DNA from: Anticarsia gemmatalis
Taxonomy: Eukaryota; Arthropoda; Insecta; Lepidoptera; Erebidae
DNA length: 64,000 nt
Direction of reading: 5' to 3'
NCBI RefSeq assembly: GCF_050436995.1
Contig: NC_134771.1
Span: forward strand, 5,373,501-5,437,500
Below are positions 25,068-36,400 of the stretch, piece after piece. The notes under the pieces are model-generated. The model was not told the DNA's origin. It was given only the letters and a program-made list of their open reading frames with translations, and did no database searches. Within the stretch, counting starts at the first letter, position 1; every line of letters begins with the position of its first letter. The position numbers and the translations under genes are program-made.

Positions 25068-25349
25068 TTTGATGAGTTTTTCTTTTCCATACAAATGGTC
25101 AAGGATTCAAATCTTATACCAAAGACTTTTGCAAGAGAGCGTATCATTGTGGAATCATTACTGCATATTTTAAAATAAAGTCTCTTTGCTGCGTCTGTCT
25201 GTCTGCTCGCGATAAAATGAACGAATTTACTGAACGAATTTTCAAGTACTTTTTGATTTTGGAGGAAGGTTTTAGTATATATTTTTTCAAGATTAACGCG
25301 GTTTAACAGCGAAACCGGGGCGGGCCGTTAGGTAGTAGTTTCTAAATAA

Positions 25350-25384
25350 AAACCAAAGAAAGTAGAGACTACTTTCTTTGGTTT
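25350..25384. repeat. 16-base perfect inverted repeat
   Basis: AAACCAAAGAAAGTAG and its exact complement are separated by AGA. This is a stable hairpin of unknown meaning. Confidence 0.8.
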
Positions 25385-25536
25385 CATCGCAAATATTTTG
25401 TTATTATGAACAAACATCATGCATTTTCAAGTCATTCAATACAGGTTAGATAAAAACACACATTAATTTTTAAATAATTTTATTAGGATCTAGGAAATAA
25501 TTTTATTAATCACACAAATTAAAATTTAATTTTTAC

Positions 25537-25598
25537 CTTCTCATCCACCGAAAGAAGCGGTTCCCTTTCTTGCCATTATTTTTCTTCTTTTTCCCCAT
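25537..25598 (-). CDS. Proposed first coding exon of the unknown gene (polybasic N-terminus)
   Basis: On the minus strand an ATG at 25598 opens 20 codons reading MGKKKKNNGKKGNRFFRWMR and then two bases AG, followed by the donor GTAAAA. The two-base phase fits exactly the acceptor at 2989, whose exon begins with T. Joining them gives the residues RWM-R-S-DLPDEED without a break. Gly2 followed by a Lys-rich stretch would suit a membrane-associated or N-myristoylated start, but the usual Ser/Thr at position 6 is missing, so this is only a possibility. The assignment rests on phase, start codon and orientation. An unspliced reading would give a 21-codon ORF with a stop right after the donor. Confidence 0.55.
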
Positions 25599-25869
25599 TT
25601 TCTTGGATAAATAACATATAACACAAACACCTTTGAAACTATAGTCTTTTATCGCAAAAAGTTTTTAAAACACAGTATTGGCACAATAGGAAATTCACTT
25701 GTCACATCGACAAAAAGAACACGCAATTGCCTCAGACCGATACGATACAGGACCCAAATACGCTCTAAAAATTAAAATTAAACAACATTAGTCACTAAAA
25801 TTAGTTAATTATAAAACAGGAAAGCTTTTAATTACAGAAAAACACTGTTATTTTGATTTTCTTGAATAA

Positions 25870-26000
25870 AATATTTACCAATATGGCGGATTGGCGGTAA
25901 AACTATGATTTGAGTTTAGAGTGCGGTGTTCCCGCGCGCACTGGGCTCGCGTTGTGGACGAAATTAGACGGTAAAAAAAACATGAATGCACATCGTGAAA
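25870..26000 (-). promoter_or_regulatory. Promoter-like segment upstream of the polybasic first exon
   Basis: This is a locally GC-rich stretch (GCGCGCACTGGGCTCGCG around 25935) in AT-rich surroundings, about 280-400 bases upstream of the ATG at 25598. It contains a YY1/Pho-type motif (minus strand CCGCCATATTGG, about 25879-25890), which in insects and mammals often sits near transcription starts. No TATA box is evident. A possible acceptor (TTTAATTTTTAG, about 25770) means that the 5' UTR could instead begin further upstream. Confidence 0.35.
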
Positions 26001-26771
26001 TGCAGCGTTCGTTTTATTTTAGTACATCTTGAGAAATGTATAATAATATTATTATGATGTACTTTCGTATAGATGTCTGCCTAAGCCTTTGTGAGCCGTA
26101 TCGCGTGTCTCATAGATATAAAATTTTGAAAGCGAAATTTTTTTTTATGGTTCAAATGCTTCATAAAAAAAATTATAGTTTTAATTAAATTAAAAGTTCG
26201 CTGTTTGTGTTTTGGGTATGCTCTGAATCTATTAATTATTCCTTATCATATTTTTCTATTGTGTCTATAAAACTAAGCATAAAACCATCCTAAATCTCTG
26301 ACGATGACATAAATTTTGCGAATAGTAGCCAATGTTCCTCATTGGAATATAATCCATCACCGTACCAAATTGTATCCAAATCAGTTCAGCCGTTTCGACA
26401 TAAAAGAAGCAACATCTTTAAACCAAAATATCTTTGTAAAAATTAGTTCCATACGCTCTTAATTTCCAATTTCGAAGATATTTTCAATTCAAAACCAGCA
26501 CACGACCAAAAAAATATTACATCTTAAAGTTCCTCAAAATGTTTTGATTTCAATATTTATATAATTCAAGTATCAGTTAATAAATCAAAGATGGCCGCCG
26601 TGGTAATCCATGCAAAGGGCAGCTGAAATAAATATAGAATGAACGCTGTGACTCAGTGCGAACTAAGAGGAAGAGAGTGTTGTGACATTTACATATTATT
26701 TTATCTATTTGTTTTATTAAAAGTAAAATATAACTCTCTTGGATTGATAAAGCTTATGTATCTATCAAAAT

Positions 26772-26935
26772 CAAGACCAAAATCAAATCATTTATTCATT
26801 TAGGTCAAATATTGACACTTATGATAGTCGTTACAATTACTGAATCTACCACTAGTTCGGAAAGGGGGTAGAGCCTTATGAGAAGAGCTAGCAAGAAACT
26901 CATGGCCACTCTTTTCAAATCATTCTACTCTAAGC
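26772..26935 (-). repeat. Retroposon 3' end (TTGATTT-type tail)
   Basis: It is a reverse copy of 24840-25067: AAATCAAATCATTTATTCAT then GGAAAGGGGGTAGAGCCTTA. Confidence 0.65.
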
Positions 26936-27109
26936 TTACTGTCTTATCACAATTCCATCTGTTAAAAAAAGTTGATTGAACAATAATATAAGGCACGCTT
27001 ATCCGATACTGTCTTCTCCGTGTTAAAATAGGATAGAGTAAATTCACAAACGAAAACCTCCCAACGCTTAAGGAAATTATTTTTCACGGACTACGGTTTT
27101 CAGTTGCCG

Positions 27110-27440
27110 GTGGGATATTTTCGTTGTACTAGATATGTAGTGTACAGAGATGTACCTCTTTTATGTACTGTCACGCAGAGATCTCGTGTTTAAAACCCAG
27201 GTCGGACCAAATAAATTATTACAGAAAGCGTCACATTAAAGAAATTGCCTGGAATTAAAAAGTGTAGGTCACAGACATCCGTGCTTCGTAAAGCACGTAA
27301 AGCCGTCAGTCCTACGCCTGACCTCTCACTGGTCGTGTCGGTTATCTGTCCCACCGACTCCCACCAGACTATGAGAGTGAAGGAATAGAGAGTGTACCTG
27401 TGTATTGTGCACACGCGACACTATAAACATACTAGCCGAA
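27110..27440. repeat. SINE-like repeat with GTGTATTGTGCACACG tail
   Basis: It contains GTGCTTCGTAAAGCACGTAA, GACCTCTCACTGGTCGTGTC and GAGAGTGTACCTGTGTATTG. Degraded relatives of the last phrase are at 29680-29745 and 51200-51280. Two overlapping minus open frames here are by-products. Confidence 0.5.
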
Positions 27441-27758
27441 AAAGTCAAAACCTGCAAAGAGGACATTATTCTACAATGCAGTAGATTTATAGGAGCAAGG
27501 TTACTTGCAGGATAAAGCATATTTTCCTGTACTGAAATAATTTATAATTATTGTAGTAGACACGTGGAGTTACGCCGTATTTATACCTACTGTTTTATAA
27601 ACAAATAATATTTTACAAGTTTACGTTACTGTTAATTCTGAGGACCTTTAAACAAAAACTAATTTAATACATTTCGTGCTTTTTCGCTCAATGCGGACTT
27701 TCAAATGTTCCAAAATATTGTTCAATTAGGGTACAGAAATATTATAATGGCCATAATA

Positions 27759-27920
27759 TTAGGTCGGGGAAGAAGTCTTTTCGCATTATAGTATGTATGA
27801 ACTTGTAATTAAATCTCTTCCGCTTCAAGAATCACAAATGAGTACCCGGTTCAATAAGTTTCTTTCAGTGAACTCGTGAGGTACCTAAATATCGAGCTTT
27901 TTTGTGTAGAGAAAAGATTT
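27759..27920 (+). mobile_element. Mariner-type MITE, 3' end lost
   Basis: It begins with the inverted-repeat end TTAGGTCGGGGAAGAAGTCT after a TA dinucleotide and matches the complete copy at 60118-60328. It fades out after GTGTAGAGAAAAGATTTTTT. Confidence 0.7.
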
Positions 27921-28367
27921 TTTACTTTATCTGTCAAAATTATTCTTCGTATAAAGTTATGTAGCGCTGAAAAATATCTGCCTTTAATTTAACTGAATTA
28001 AATAGTCTACCAAAATTCTGTACTGAATTTGTTGCAAATCAGTTTTGTTTTAGCAAAAGGTAAACAAAATGACGTCACACGTGATGCAACGCTGTTTGGG
28101 CAGCGTCCAACTGTCACGACAAGAATGAGGAAATGTCTAAAATAGCCAGCTTATTCCCCCTTGTATATTACTAGTCACTAGTAACTACACTAACTGATGT
28201 TTAGTATCACTTTTGACTTTTAATGGCTGAAACATAAATGTCAGTTGTTTTTATCTGTGCACCTGTCAATGTCAAAATTCTATTTCAATGACATGTGCCT
28301 TGCTTAAAAAAGTTTGTTTAGGTAAATATTTTTGATAGTTAACTACAGTTTTTTGATCAAAAAAGTG

Positions 28368-28460
28368 TAGCCCGAAGTGTATGAAAATAATACACCTACG
28401 TTTCGCCAATTACAACGTTAGCAGCACCATGTAATAGGGGTCGAGGGTTGCTATTTATTC
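28368..28460 (-). repeat. Fragment of SINE family 2
   Basis: It contains CACCTACGTTTCGCCAATTAC and CATGTAATAGGGGTCGAGGG, the reverse of the family tail. Confidence 0.5.
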
Positions 28461-28584
28461 AAAAAAGCCATTTTCTAGACCCTACAACGCATGAACCACG
28501 AGCCAATTGCCTAGAATTGGCCCAGTATAGAAATTTTTATTTTTATCTGTTACGAAAATTATTAACCCTAAATTGTCTGACTGC

Positions 28585-28650
28585 TTGGCAAGGGGCTTCC
28601 CAAAGGGTGCCTTGAGTCCACTACGCTGGCCAAGTGCGGGTTGGGGAAAA
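28585..28650 (-). repeat. Short copy of the GGAGGAGACC...GTGGGAC repeat
   Basis: It contains TTGAGTCCACTACGCTGGCC and AAGTGCGGGTTGGGGA in reverse orientation. Confidence 0.6.
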
Positions 28651-30816
28651 TATAAATTCTTATAAAAAAAAAATGAGCACGTGAACGAAGTCACCATCAA
28701 GAGATAAACTACCATAATGGAAAACACCGTAAAGATAATTTCTAAGTGTACATAACGACAGAAACAGTAATTAGTGTCCCAAATAGATAATATTTATCCG
28801 TGGGTCTATGACCAATGAGTGTAGAATGGGCGTTTTAGTAGAGGTATTTTATCAAAGTAGATCTTTTTAAAGAGTGTGTGGGTATTCTGAAAACAGTTAA
28901 CTTAGAAATAAATAGCCTAGCATTAATGAAATTATTATCTTCTACGACAATGTTTGAAATGTGAAAGTCTATCTTTTCGGCATCTCTTTTACTCCCAAAC
29001 TCAATCATCAATTATTAGACATAAACTAGAAAGAAGAAGAAGAAAATTAATAACTAATTTCTGCATAGAAATAGTTAGAAATCAAACGATGACTATTTTT
29101 TATTAGAAAAAAATGAACTGAACTACGAAAGGATTATATTATACGAATACTATGTTTGGAAAAGTTTTAACCTACCACTGACCCAATGCTAGGTTTTCGC
29201 TTAGTAAAGAATTCGAAAAGAAATATGATGCCTATTAAAACTTAGATAAAAACATGTACATAACAAAATATTTAAAATCATCCGCAATGTTTAACTATGG
29301 TTACGAAACTATGTAGTTAAACACATTTAAACAAGAATGCAATATCATAATAACTAACCGCCATCTTTGATTTTGCAACTTAAAACAAATAACTTCGCTA
29401 GAATTTATTTATTCCACGTAAACGTCAAAAGGATACACTACCAACATAACAAGACCTCTCAACGCATCCATTTTGTAAGCAAATATACAAATTTCAATGC
29501 AGTCCATAGGTCTTGCTATCTGGTCAAAACTTTCGCGCGCTGACGAAATGACATGCGTTCCATTTTCAAAAGCTTCCCGTTCCCGTTTTTGGGTTTCGAA
29601 ATGTTTCGTCTAGTAATGCGGTTATGAAAGTCGACACGAAATATTTTTTCTATGAATAATATTTTTTAAGAGAAATGGAATAAAGAGTGTAATTTTGTAT
29701 TGCGCACATATTTGGACACTATAATCAAACTTCTACACTGCTCCTGTTGGTTTGTTTCGAGATCGAGATCATTATTACTTCCGCAATCAATAGTAAGAAT
29801 ATCCTAATTATTAGCAGTTGTCAAAATAGTTCAGGTCATTAACCTCTACTGTCATTGATCGTCGATATTGCTAACAAATGTTTTGCAATGCACGAGTTTT
29901 GGGCAACTCATCTAGGTGCTGATGTGTGAGCTTTACCAACCTATATTCCCTGATTTCCTAGTATGTACTTTAATATGATAGACCTAGACTTTCTTTTTAG
30001 TCAAGGCAAAGTCAAGTAGAACAATAACAAAAGTGGCATTAAATGTACAAGAAGTCGAAATTATAAGCCAGCATTATCAATGAAATGAAATTATAAACAA
30101 ACAAGAGCTTTTTTTATAAATTAATAAAGCAAATGTCGACTGTAAATAATTATTTAATCTGTATTCGGATGAAATGTCATTTCATTTTGAAATTAGAATG
30201 TCAAGCATGTTCTTATTTTTTTAATGCATGCAAAAGCAATCAACTTTCTACACTATGACTACTTGAGAAAAGACCTCATTAGATATTTATACATAAGTAT
30301 ATTAGAAATGCGAAGAAAATTCAAACGTTTGAAACTTAAATAAGAAACTCAGGGGACGTATGAGACATCTTTGTGTTGAGAATTCAAAAATAGCTCGGAT
30401 TGGATGCAGTTTGCCGGCGACACTTCGCTTTACTTTTCCTCTATTTCTAATGCTAATAGCACAATATAAACGTTTCACTTTCATCACCAATCACTACGTG
30501 CTTTAGAGGGCACGTAAAAGTCACAATTATAATACTATAATAGTAGTATAATACTTTAACACAAGGCTGAACAAAACATGTGAAAAAAAAACAAAACACA
30601 TTTTAAAAATAGAACATTCGAATTGGCGCAATAAAAATAGAGCAACACTATTTATACGTCAATTTTTTTTTTAACACACGTGTCTGACATTTGTGACAAT
30701 GTCTTTTACGTTTTGAAATCATAAAAATACGTTTTTTAATTATTAATTTGGTAATTAGTGACCGTTTGGTTTTTCGAGCGTAAACCCGGAGTCCTGCAAC
30801 GTCAGTCTTAAGCAAG

Positions 30817-31014
30817 ATGTACGCGGCTACTAAACTCCTTGATGTTAGAAAATGCGTGAATTTCCGAGAAGTCATGTGTTTAATTATAGTACACTATGAA
30901 ATGTTTGATGCAGTATACGCGTGGTTCGGAGATAAAAATAGAATAACACGAGCTTTGAGCCGCGGCTTCGAGCGCGTGGATTTTATTAAACAATTAAAGG
31001 AATTGGGATTTTGA
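30817..31014 (+). CDS. Uncertain small ORF, 65 codons, hypothetical
   Basis: The frame from ATG (AAGATGT context) to TGA reads MYAATKLLDVRKCVNFREVM at the start and ends VDFIKQLKELGF. Unlike neighbouring open frames it has a balanced, protein-like composition, locally raised GC and no match to the repeats seen here. No signal peptide, membrane span or motif is recognised. No intron or poly(A) site is needed, but none is proven either. It could be a small gene, a retrocopy or chance. Confidence 0.3.
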   Translation: MYAATKLLDVRKCVNFREVMCLIIVHYEMFDAVYAWFGDKNRITRALSRGFERVDFIKQLKELGF

Positions 31015-31221
31015 AATCATATTTAATTGGTTTATTTTATACGAATTCGAATGAATTTAATCGAATATATTATATAAGCAAGTTTGAATACTAATTATTG
31101 GCAATTATTAAGCAGATACAATAATACATGTAACTTACAATCGCCAAAAAACAGAAACAAAAACGTGAACTGAACAACAAATTATAAAAATAACCAATAT
31201 TAAACTTATTTATTCCTCAAA

Positions 31222-31312
31222 ACCAAACTCAAATCATTTATTAATTTAGGTCAAATGTTGACATTTATGATAGTCGTTACAATGACTAAATCTGGATCTA
31301 CAACTTCAACTC
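31222..31312 (-). repeat. Truncated retroposon 3' end
   Basis: It carries CAAATCATTTATTAATTTAGG and ATGATAGTCGTTACAATGAC, the reverse of the tail at 24840-25067. Confidence 0.6.
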
Positions 31313-31432
31313 AATATAAAGAACTATGTTTCATACTTAATTCCTTTTGTAATAAATTAACAAAACTGCGCTCCATTCTAACATCTATACCAAAAAACTC
31401 CCAAACAAACCGCACTGCGTGTGATTAAAACA

Positions 31433-31680
31433 TCCATACTAATATTATAAATGCGAAAGTTACTCTTTCTGTCTGCTATTCAATCACGCCTAAACTACTG
31501 AACCAATTTGCATGAAATTTGGTATGGAGATATTTTGATACCCGAGAAAGGACATAGGCTATATATCATCACGCTACGACCAAAAGGAGCAGAGTACCAG
31601 TAATTAATGTTACAAAAACGGGGAAAAATTTCACCCATTCTCTCTTATTGGACGCAAGCGGAGTTGCGCGGGTCAGCTAG
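31433..31680 (+). mobile_element. Complete Helitron-like element, apparent chimera
   Basis: It begins TCCATACTAATATTATAAAT like 19483 and then switches to ATATATCATCACGCTACGAC...CGCGGGTCAGCTAG, like the 3' half of 11769-12037 in reverse. It is flanked by A and T with no duplication. Confidence 0.8.
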
Positions 31681-31905
31681 TATTATATAAAACAACAAAC
31701 GCAAGTAATCTGCATTCCCCGGCGGTATGATACATATCAGAGACAATAGAACGAATAACCTCTGCCACTTCCTTCGTCAGCTGACCATAGACCTTGGAAT
31801 TTTAATGTAAAGTAGCCGTGACTAATGGAGTATTGTACTGTGAGATGTCCTTCGTAAGGGCTTATTCAGCGTCAAGGCGAATTTTTGTTCGTTTAATTTG
31901 ATGCA

Positions 31906-32007
31906 AAGTCCCCAACCCGCACTTGGCCAGCGTGGTGGACTCAAAGCCTAACCCCTCCATCATTACGGGAGGAGACCCTCGCCCAGCATTCAGACACTAA
32001 TGGGTTA
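31906..32007 (+). repeat. Reference copy of the abundant GGAGGAGACC...GTGGGAC repeat
   Basis: It reads CCCCAACCCGCACTTGGCCA, GCGTGGTGGACTCAAAGCC, GGGAGGAGACCCTCGCCCAG and ends near ACTAATGGGTTA. About 15 copies occur: plus strand 8848, 9958, 31906, 32756, 52822, 53934, 59743, 63606, 63822; minus strand 18900, 23120, 28585, 41035, 55562, 61645, with a fragment at 48620. All stop at about the same 3' point (AATGGGTTA), which suggests a retroposed tail of a larger non-LTR element. The parent is not in the window. Confidence 0.75.
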
Positions 32008-32755
32008 CATTTATTTATTTACTTTAATTCGATGGTGATTCTGGATTTAAGCCCAATTTCGCCGATAATACAGTATTAAAATATTTTTAAGTAGCATTAT
32101 TTTAACTGCTCAGCAACCAGATGGAATCAAAAAGTCAATTTAGCACCTAACTATAATTCGTTTGTTGTTGTACGGATTATAATAAAAATACAGAATTAGT
32201 AAAAGCAGAATAAAATAAAACATTTTCAAAATACAGTTTAAAACAGTAAAGTTTAAAAGATGAAGTTAGTGATAACTGCTTGGCTAAAAACTCCACGTCA
32301 TTATATTTATAACCACGGCTATTAACTCTAACAGTCTACGCTGACCAAGCCGCTCTATCATAAGGAATTCATGCCCAAAATATGAAAGAGTTGGATAATA
32401 AAAGCCTAAAGCAACAATTTATCTGCAACTTACAAATATACTGTACAATAATTCAGTATTTCGTCGCCTGTATCCGCAGCGAGATTTTGGCAATGGCCAC
32501 TTATAAATAATCCATTTAATGTACAAGACTTGATGCATTTGAGCTTCAATGCTTGGAATAAAAAAAAAGCTTTTGATATAATAACTGCACTGAAAAATCA
32601 TAAAATTAGTTTCTATTAATGACTTAACTTGTTAATAAGTATATTTTATGTAAATAAATAACTTCTTTTTGATGATATTACGTTAAAATATTCCTAAAAC
32701 CTTAAACTTCTTATACTTAATTTATACTCTACTAACAGTTCCTGAAGGTATGTTA

Positions 32756-32850
32756 AGTCCCCAACCCGCGCTTGGCAACAGTGGTGGACTCAAGGCTTAA
32801 ACCCTCCTTCTTTATGAGAAACTTGCCCAGCAATGGGACATTAATAGGTT
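32756..32850 (+). repeat. Copy of the GGAGGAGACC...GTGGGAC repeat
   Basis: It contains GTCCCCAACCCGCGCTTGGC and CTTGCCCAGCAATGGGACAT. It is degraded in the middle. Confidence 0.65.
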
Positions 32851-33304
32851 AAATTTATACTCTATCTTTTAAAACTAACAAAACCATACACATTTCAAAC
32901 TAAAACAAAAAAGAAACAGGTACCGACAAATCGTATATTATAAAACAGCGCACTTGCCAAAAGCACACGTGCTCTGAAAGAGTACAAGGTCAGGCAAATA
33001 TGTTGTATTTAATATAAATAATGACTCATTTGTCTCTGAGGCTTTTCATCTGTTAAAAATAACGGAAAAAAGCTAATTTAAATGACGCTTTATAGAGATA
33101 TTGATAGACAAACTATTTTTTGCAATTCCACCTGTGTTATGGCTTTCCGACTTTGCGAGGTTAAATGTTGGAGAATCTACGAGTTGGAGATCTGCTCTGA
33201 GAAGAGAGCTAAAAATTTACGCGGTACGACTACGACTTACGATCACGAGGTATCTGGTTCGCTTCCTGGGACGGGCAAATTGTTTTGCTTTACTTATTTA
33301 GTTA

Positions 33305-33425
33305 ATTAGGGAATAGTAGCTCGGGACTTGGTATACCCTTGATATTATTAGTATGCTATTACACGGGACTACAAATTGAAACGGCAAAATGCGGATGTAT
33401 TTCATACATCTCTGTCACGCGTGAT
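33305..33425 (+). repeat. Fragment of SINE family 2
   Basis: It contains TATTACACGGGACTACAAAT and GCGGATGTATTTCATACATC, matching 4855-4990 and 58817-58935. Confidence 0.5.
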
Positions 33426-36400
33426 ATTATGTTTGTACAAAGTAAGAGTAACCTATGCCAGATAATGAATGGCCAATCTCTTAAATATGTCAAATACATA
33501 ATTATATTCCTAGCTAACTATTGACGAAAATCTCAACCACAACCATTATAAAGATTTTATTTCCGTTCAATCCTTTTTCAGTCATAAAGCTCGTTACTTC
33601 CAAAAAAAAGCCAATACAATAACACTTGCTATATTACTGTAAGAACTTCAATAGAAAATCATAATAACTTGAGTGTTATTATCGACTTTACAGCCGCCAT
33701 CTTAAAATATAGTTCAAAAGAAAGGTTATAGTTATTTTCAAGTGTAAATCGTAAAACGACCCATAGAATTACTTGGTCGCTTTATTACAGTACATAGACA
33801 AAAGAGTTAATATTGTTTTTAAACGGAGAGCAGGGAGAATTATTATTGGGGAAAGAAAAAAAACTGTAAGTATTTATTTTTTAAAGTTAGTGCTGTGACG
33901 TTTTTTTTTGAGTAGTATATGCTTGCTTAAGTTATGGGGGAGGCCTAAACTAACGATATAGGCTCATAATAATAATATGCTTGGTAAATTGTATTTATTT
34001 CGGTTGTTTTTTCGGCTTCAATCGTCTTATTTTTATTTAAATTCTAAATCTTTTATAACAATAGTCTTGTGTAACAAGATGTATGGATGTAAATGAAACA
34101 AAGCAAGCTTGTAAGGATCGTATCTACTAAGTGGCGGTCTATAGTCTCGGCCAGCCCCTATGAGAAAATATAGTGATTTTATGATGAACAATTGTATAAA
34201 ACAATATATTCTAAAGAAAGTTCAATATCTTCACATAACCATCAATATATCGAGTTACCAAATGACAAAATTAAATGTGTCCCCACACTAGAGAAGTAGA
34301 GTTAGTGCTATTAATAATAATATCACAACACTAGCTTGGTTGTGATTTAGTGGGATCAAAATTAATAATACATTTAATATAATTTATTACTAGCAATATT
34401 TATTAGCTTAATTATGTAATTAATTTTATATTAGTCTTGGCGCATGGAGATTTAGGGCTGTTATATGATTTATATTGCATGCAGTAAGTAGTGCATTCAG
34501 TTATAGATCAACCAGATCTCAAAAATGAGAATTACGATCTCAGAGAGGTATTGAATTGACCTTATTTTAAAAATCTATAAAGTGCAATATAAATTGTAGG
34601 TGTCTAAGAATATGATTTTCTGTTAAACAGATGGTGTGCATTGTTTGGAGAATCGTGTGCCTAACACCCTGTATATAAAACACAAAGTTTAAGTAGAATC
34701 TAACTAAATGCAAAATAGAATTTAATACAAAATATAGAAGACCCAAGAAAACCGAAATACCTTGATATTTTTATAACAACGTAGACAAGCCGTGAAAAAA
34801 AGCACTACAAGCATACAACATTTTTAAACGTAGACATGCACTAAGAAAGTAATTTAAATTCACCTAGGAAAAGAAAGTTTGTATGCAAAATAGTAATTTT
34901 AGCCGCAATTTTCCCCAGCTAGTCATGCGATTATAAAATGAGAAGTGTCAAAACGATGTTTATTGTCTACTGCTAGACTAGCTGCGGTGCATCGCTGGCT
35001 TCCCGCCAAAACGGGTGCGTCGACCCGCCATGTTTGACGTTTCGTTTTGCGTCTGGGAATTTCAGCACGATTATATTATTAGTACTTGTTATGTATTGAG
35101 AAAGTTTTGATTTTATAAATAGTATAATGATAGATTTTTGATTTGATAAATAGTACAATGTTGCTTCAGAAATAATTCGGATATTGACATGACTGTGGGT
35201 AGTCATAAAATATCTGCTGAAAATTTTGAAAATTAAATAAAATGTCATTTTCAGATTTTTTCTTTTACTTAACCCTATAACTAAACAGAAATATTATTGA
35301 ATATTTTTAATACGCAACACATATAACGTTGTATGAGGTACCTATGAGGTAGAATATTATAAAATCGTGCATGTTTTCCACCGTCGTGAGATAACTGATT
35401 TACACATAACAAGAAAAGTGTCAGGCGTGAGAGAGTTCTCACGATATCTTTCACTTTTACACATTAATAACAAAAAGTCACTCTATTAGATAAATGCAGC
35501 TCCCGCATCAACGATTAGAGACTTTATAAACAAGTATTTAAAACGAAAGAACCCTGAGATTTCACTCTGCCCGAAGGTTCTTTTAGCCATCTATTTCATA
35601 ATTATCATCATAATATTCGAATTTTCACAAAACCTTAATGTGTTAGTTCGTCTACTGGTGCAGTCCGTTCAGTAGTTTTTGGATAAGGTACGGACAGACA
35701 GAGACACTATATAAAATCATTTTACAGTTTTAAAATATAGTTGCTGTGTTGTCCCTTCACTGTATTACAGACTGAAGTAAACATAATGAATGGACAATAA
35801 TGAAATAGCAAAGAATCAATTTTTAAAACCATCTCATGTGAACTACTGATTTGAACCCTCGACTCGTCAGTTCAATGTTCTCCCCATCTCTGCTCTACTT
35901 ACCTTCTGACTCAAAGAACGGGATTACATAACAAATAGTTTTAAACCACATAATAATGGTTCGATCGCCACCGCAGGACGTATTATAGATACTGTTGCGT
36001 AGTCTATAATCTGTGGTCACATGGTTGTCACTTGCCAACTGTCATAAATTTGGCGGGAGAATGTTATTGATTTTCCTAATACCTACATACGATAAAACAA
36101 TAATTCAATCGTCCAATTTTATAGAATTCTGTTTACGCCCTAACCTTATTAAACCAATTATGAAGCAAATTAATATTTCCAAAGAAATACTTAAAAAATT
36201 GATAAAATTCCTTCAGATTTGACACATCTGACCATAAACATTTACAAATTCAAACTATGTCTTTAACACGAGACAATATTTCATTCTGTCCCATCTGCGC
36301 CTATATTCTTAAATATTTAAAAGGCTGGCAACCCTAAATAACAAAGTATTGCACGTATCAACTCTATATCTGGGCTGACGATAATATTAAAATAATATGT

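Larger units (their letters stand above)
2990..25536 (-). other. Proposed 22.5-kb first intron of the unknown gene; contents
   Basis: No further conserved coding exon was found. The contents are mostly interspersed repeats, annotated separately: Helitron-like pieces (6593-6770, 6862-7060, 10438-10631, 11769-12037, 19483-19685, 21826-22010), tRNA-headed SINEs (5766-6196, 22195-22475, 22570-22840), 5S-like SINEs (7322-7868, 15768-15866, 23397-23595), a pogo-type element (17107-18869), a TAA-flanked MITE (20109-20219) and a retroposon-like tail (24840-25067). Stretches at 3.0-4.2, 12.6-13.9, 14.4-15.7 and 15.9-16.6 kb look like unique AT-rich DNA with nothing I can name. Two promoter-like islands on the minus strand are listed separately. 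Confidence 0.5.

Noticed and set aside
24786..25130. tRNA-like SINE split by the retroposon tail at 24840
   Set aside because: A box-A-like phrase (GATAGCCGAGTGGTAT) lies on one side and a box-B-like phrase (GGATTCAAATCTTAT) on the other, but no target duplication was found to confirm a nested insertion.
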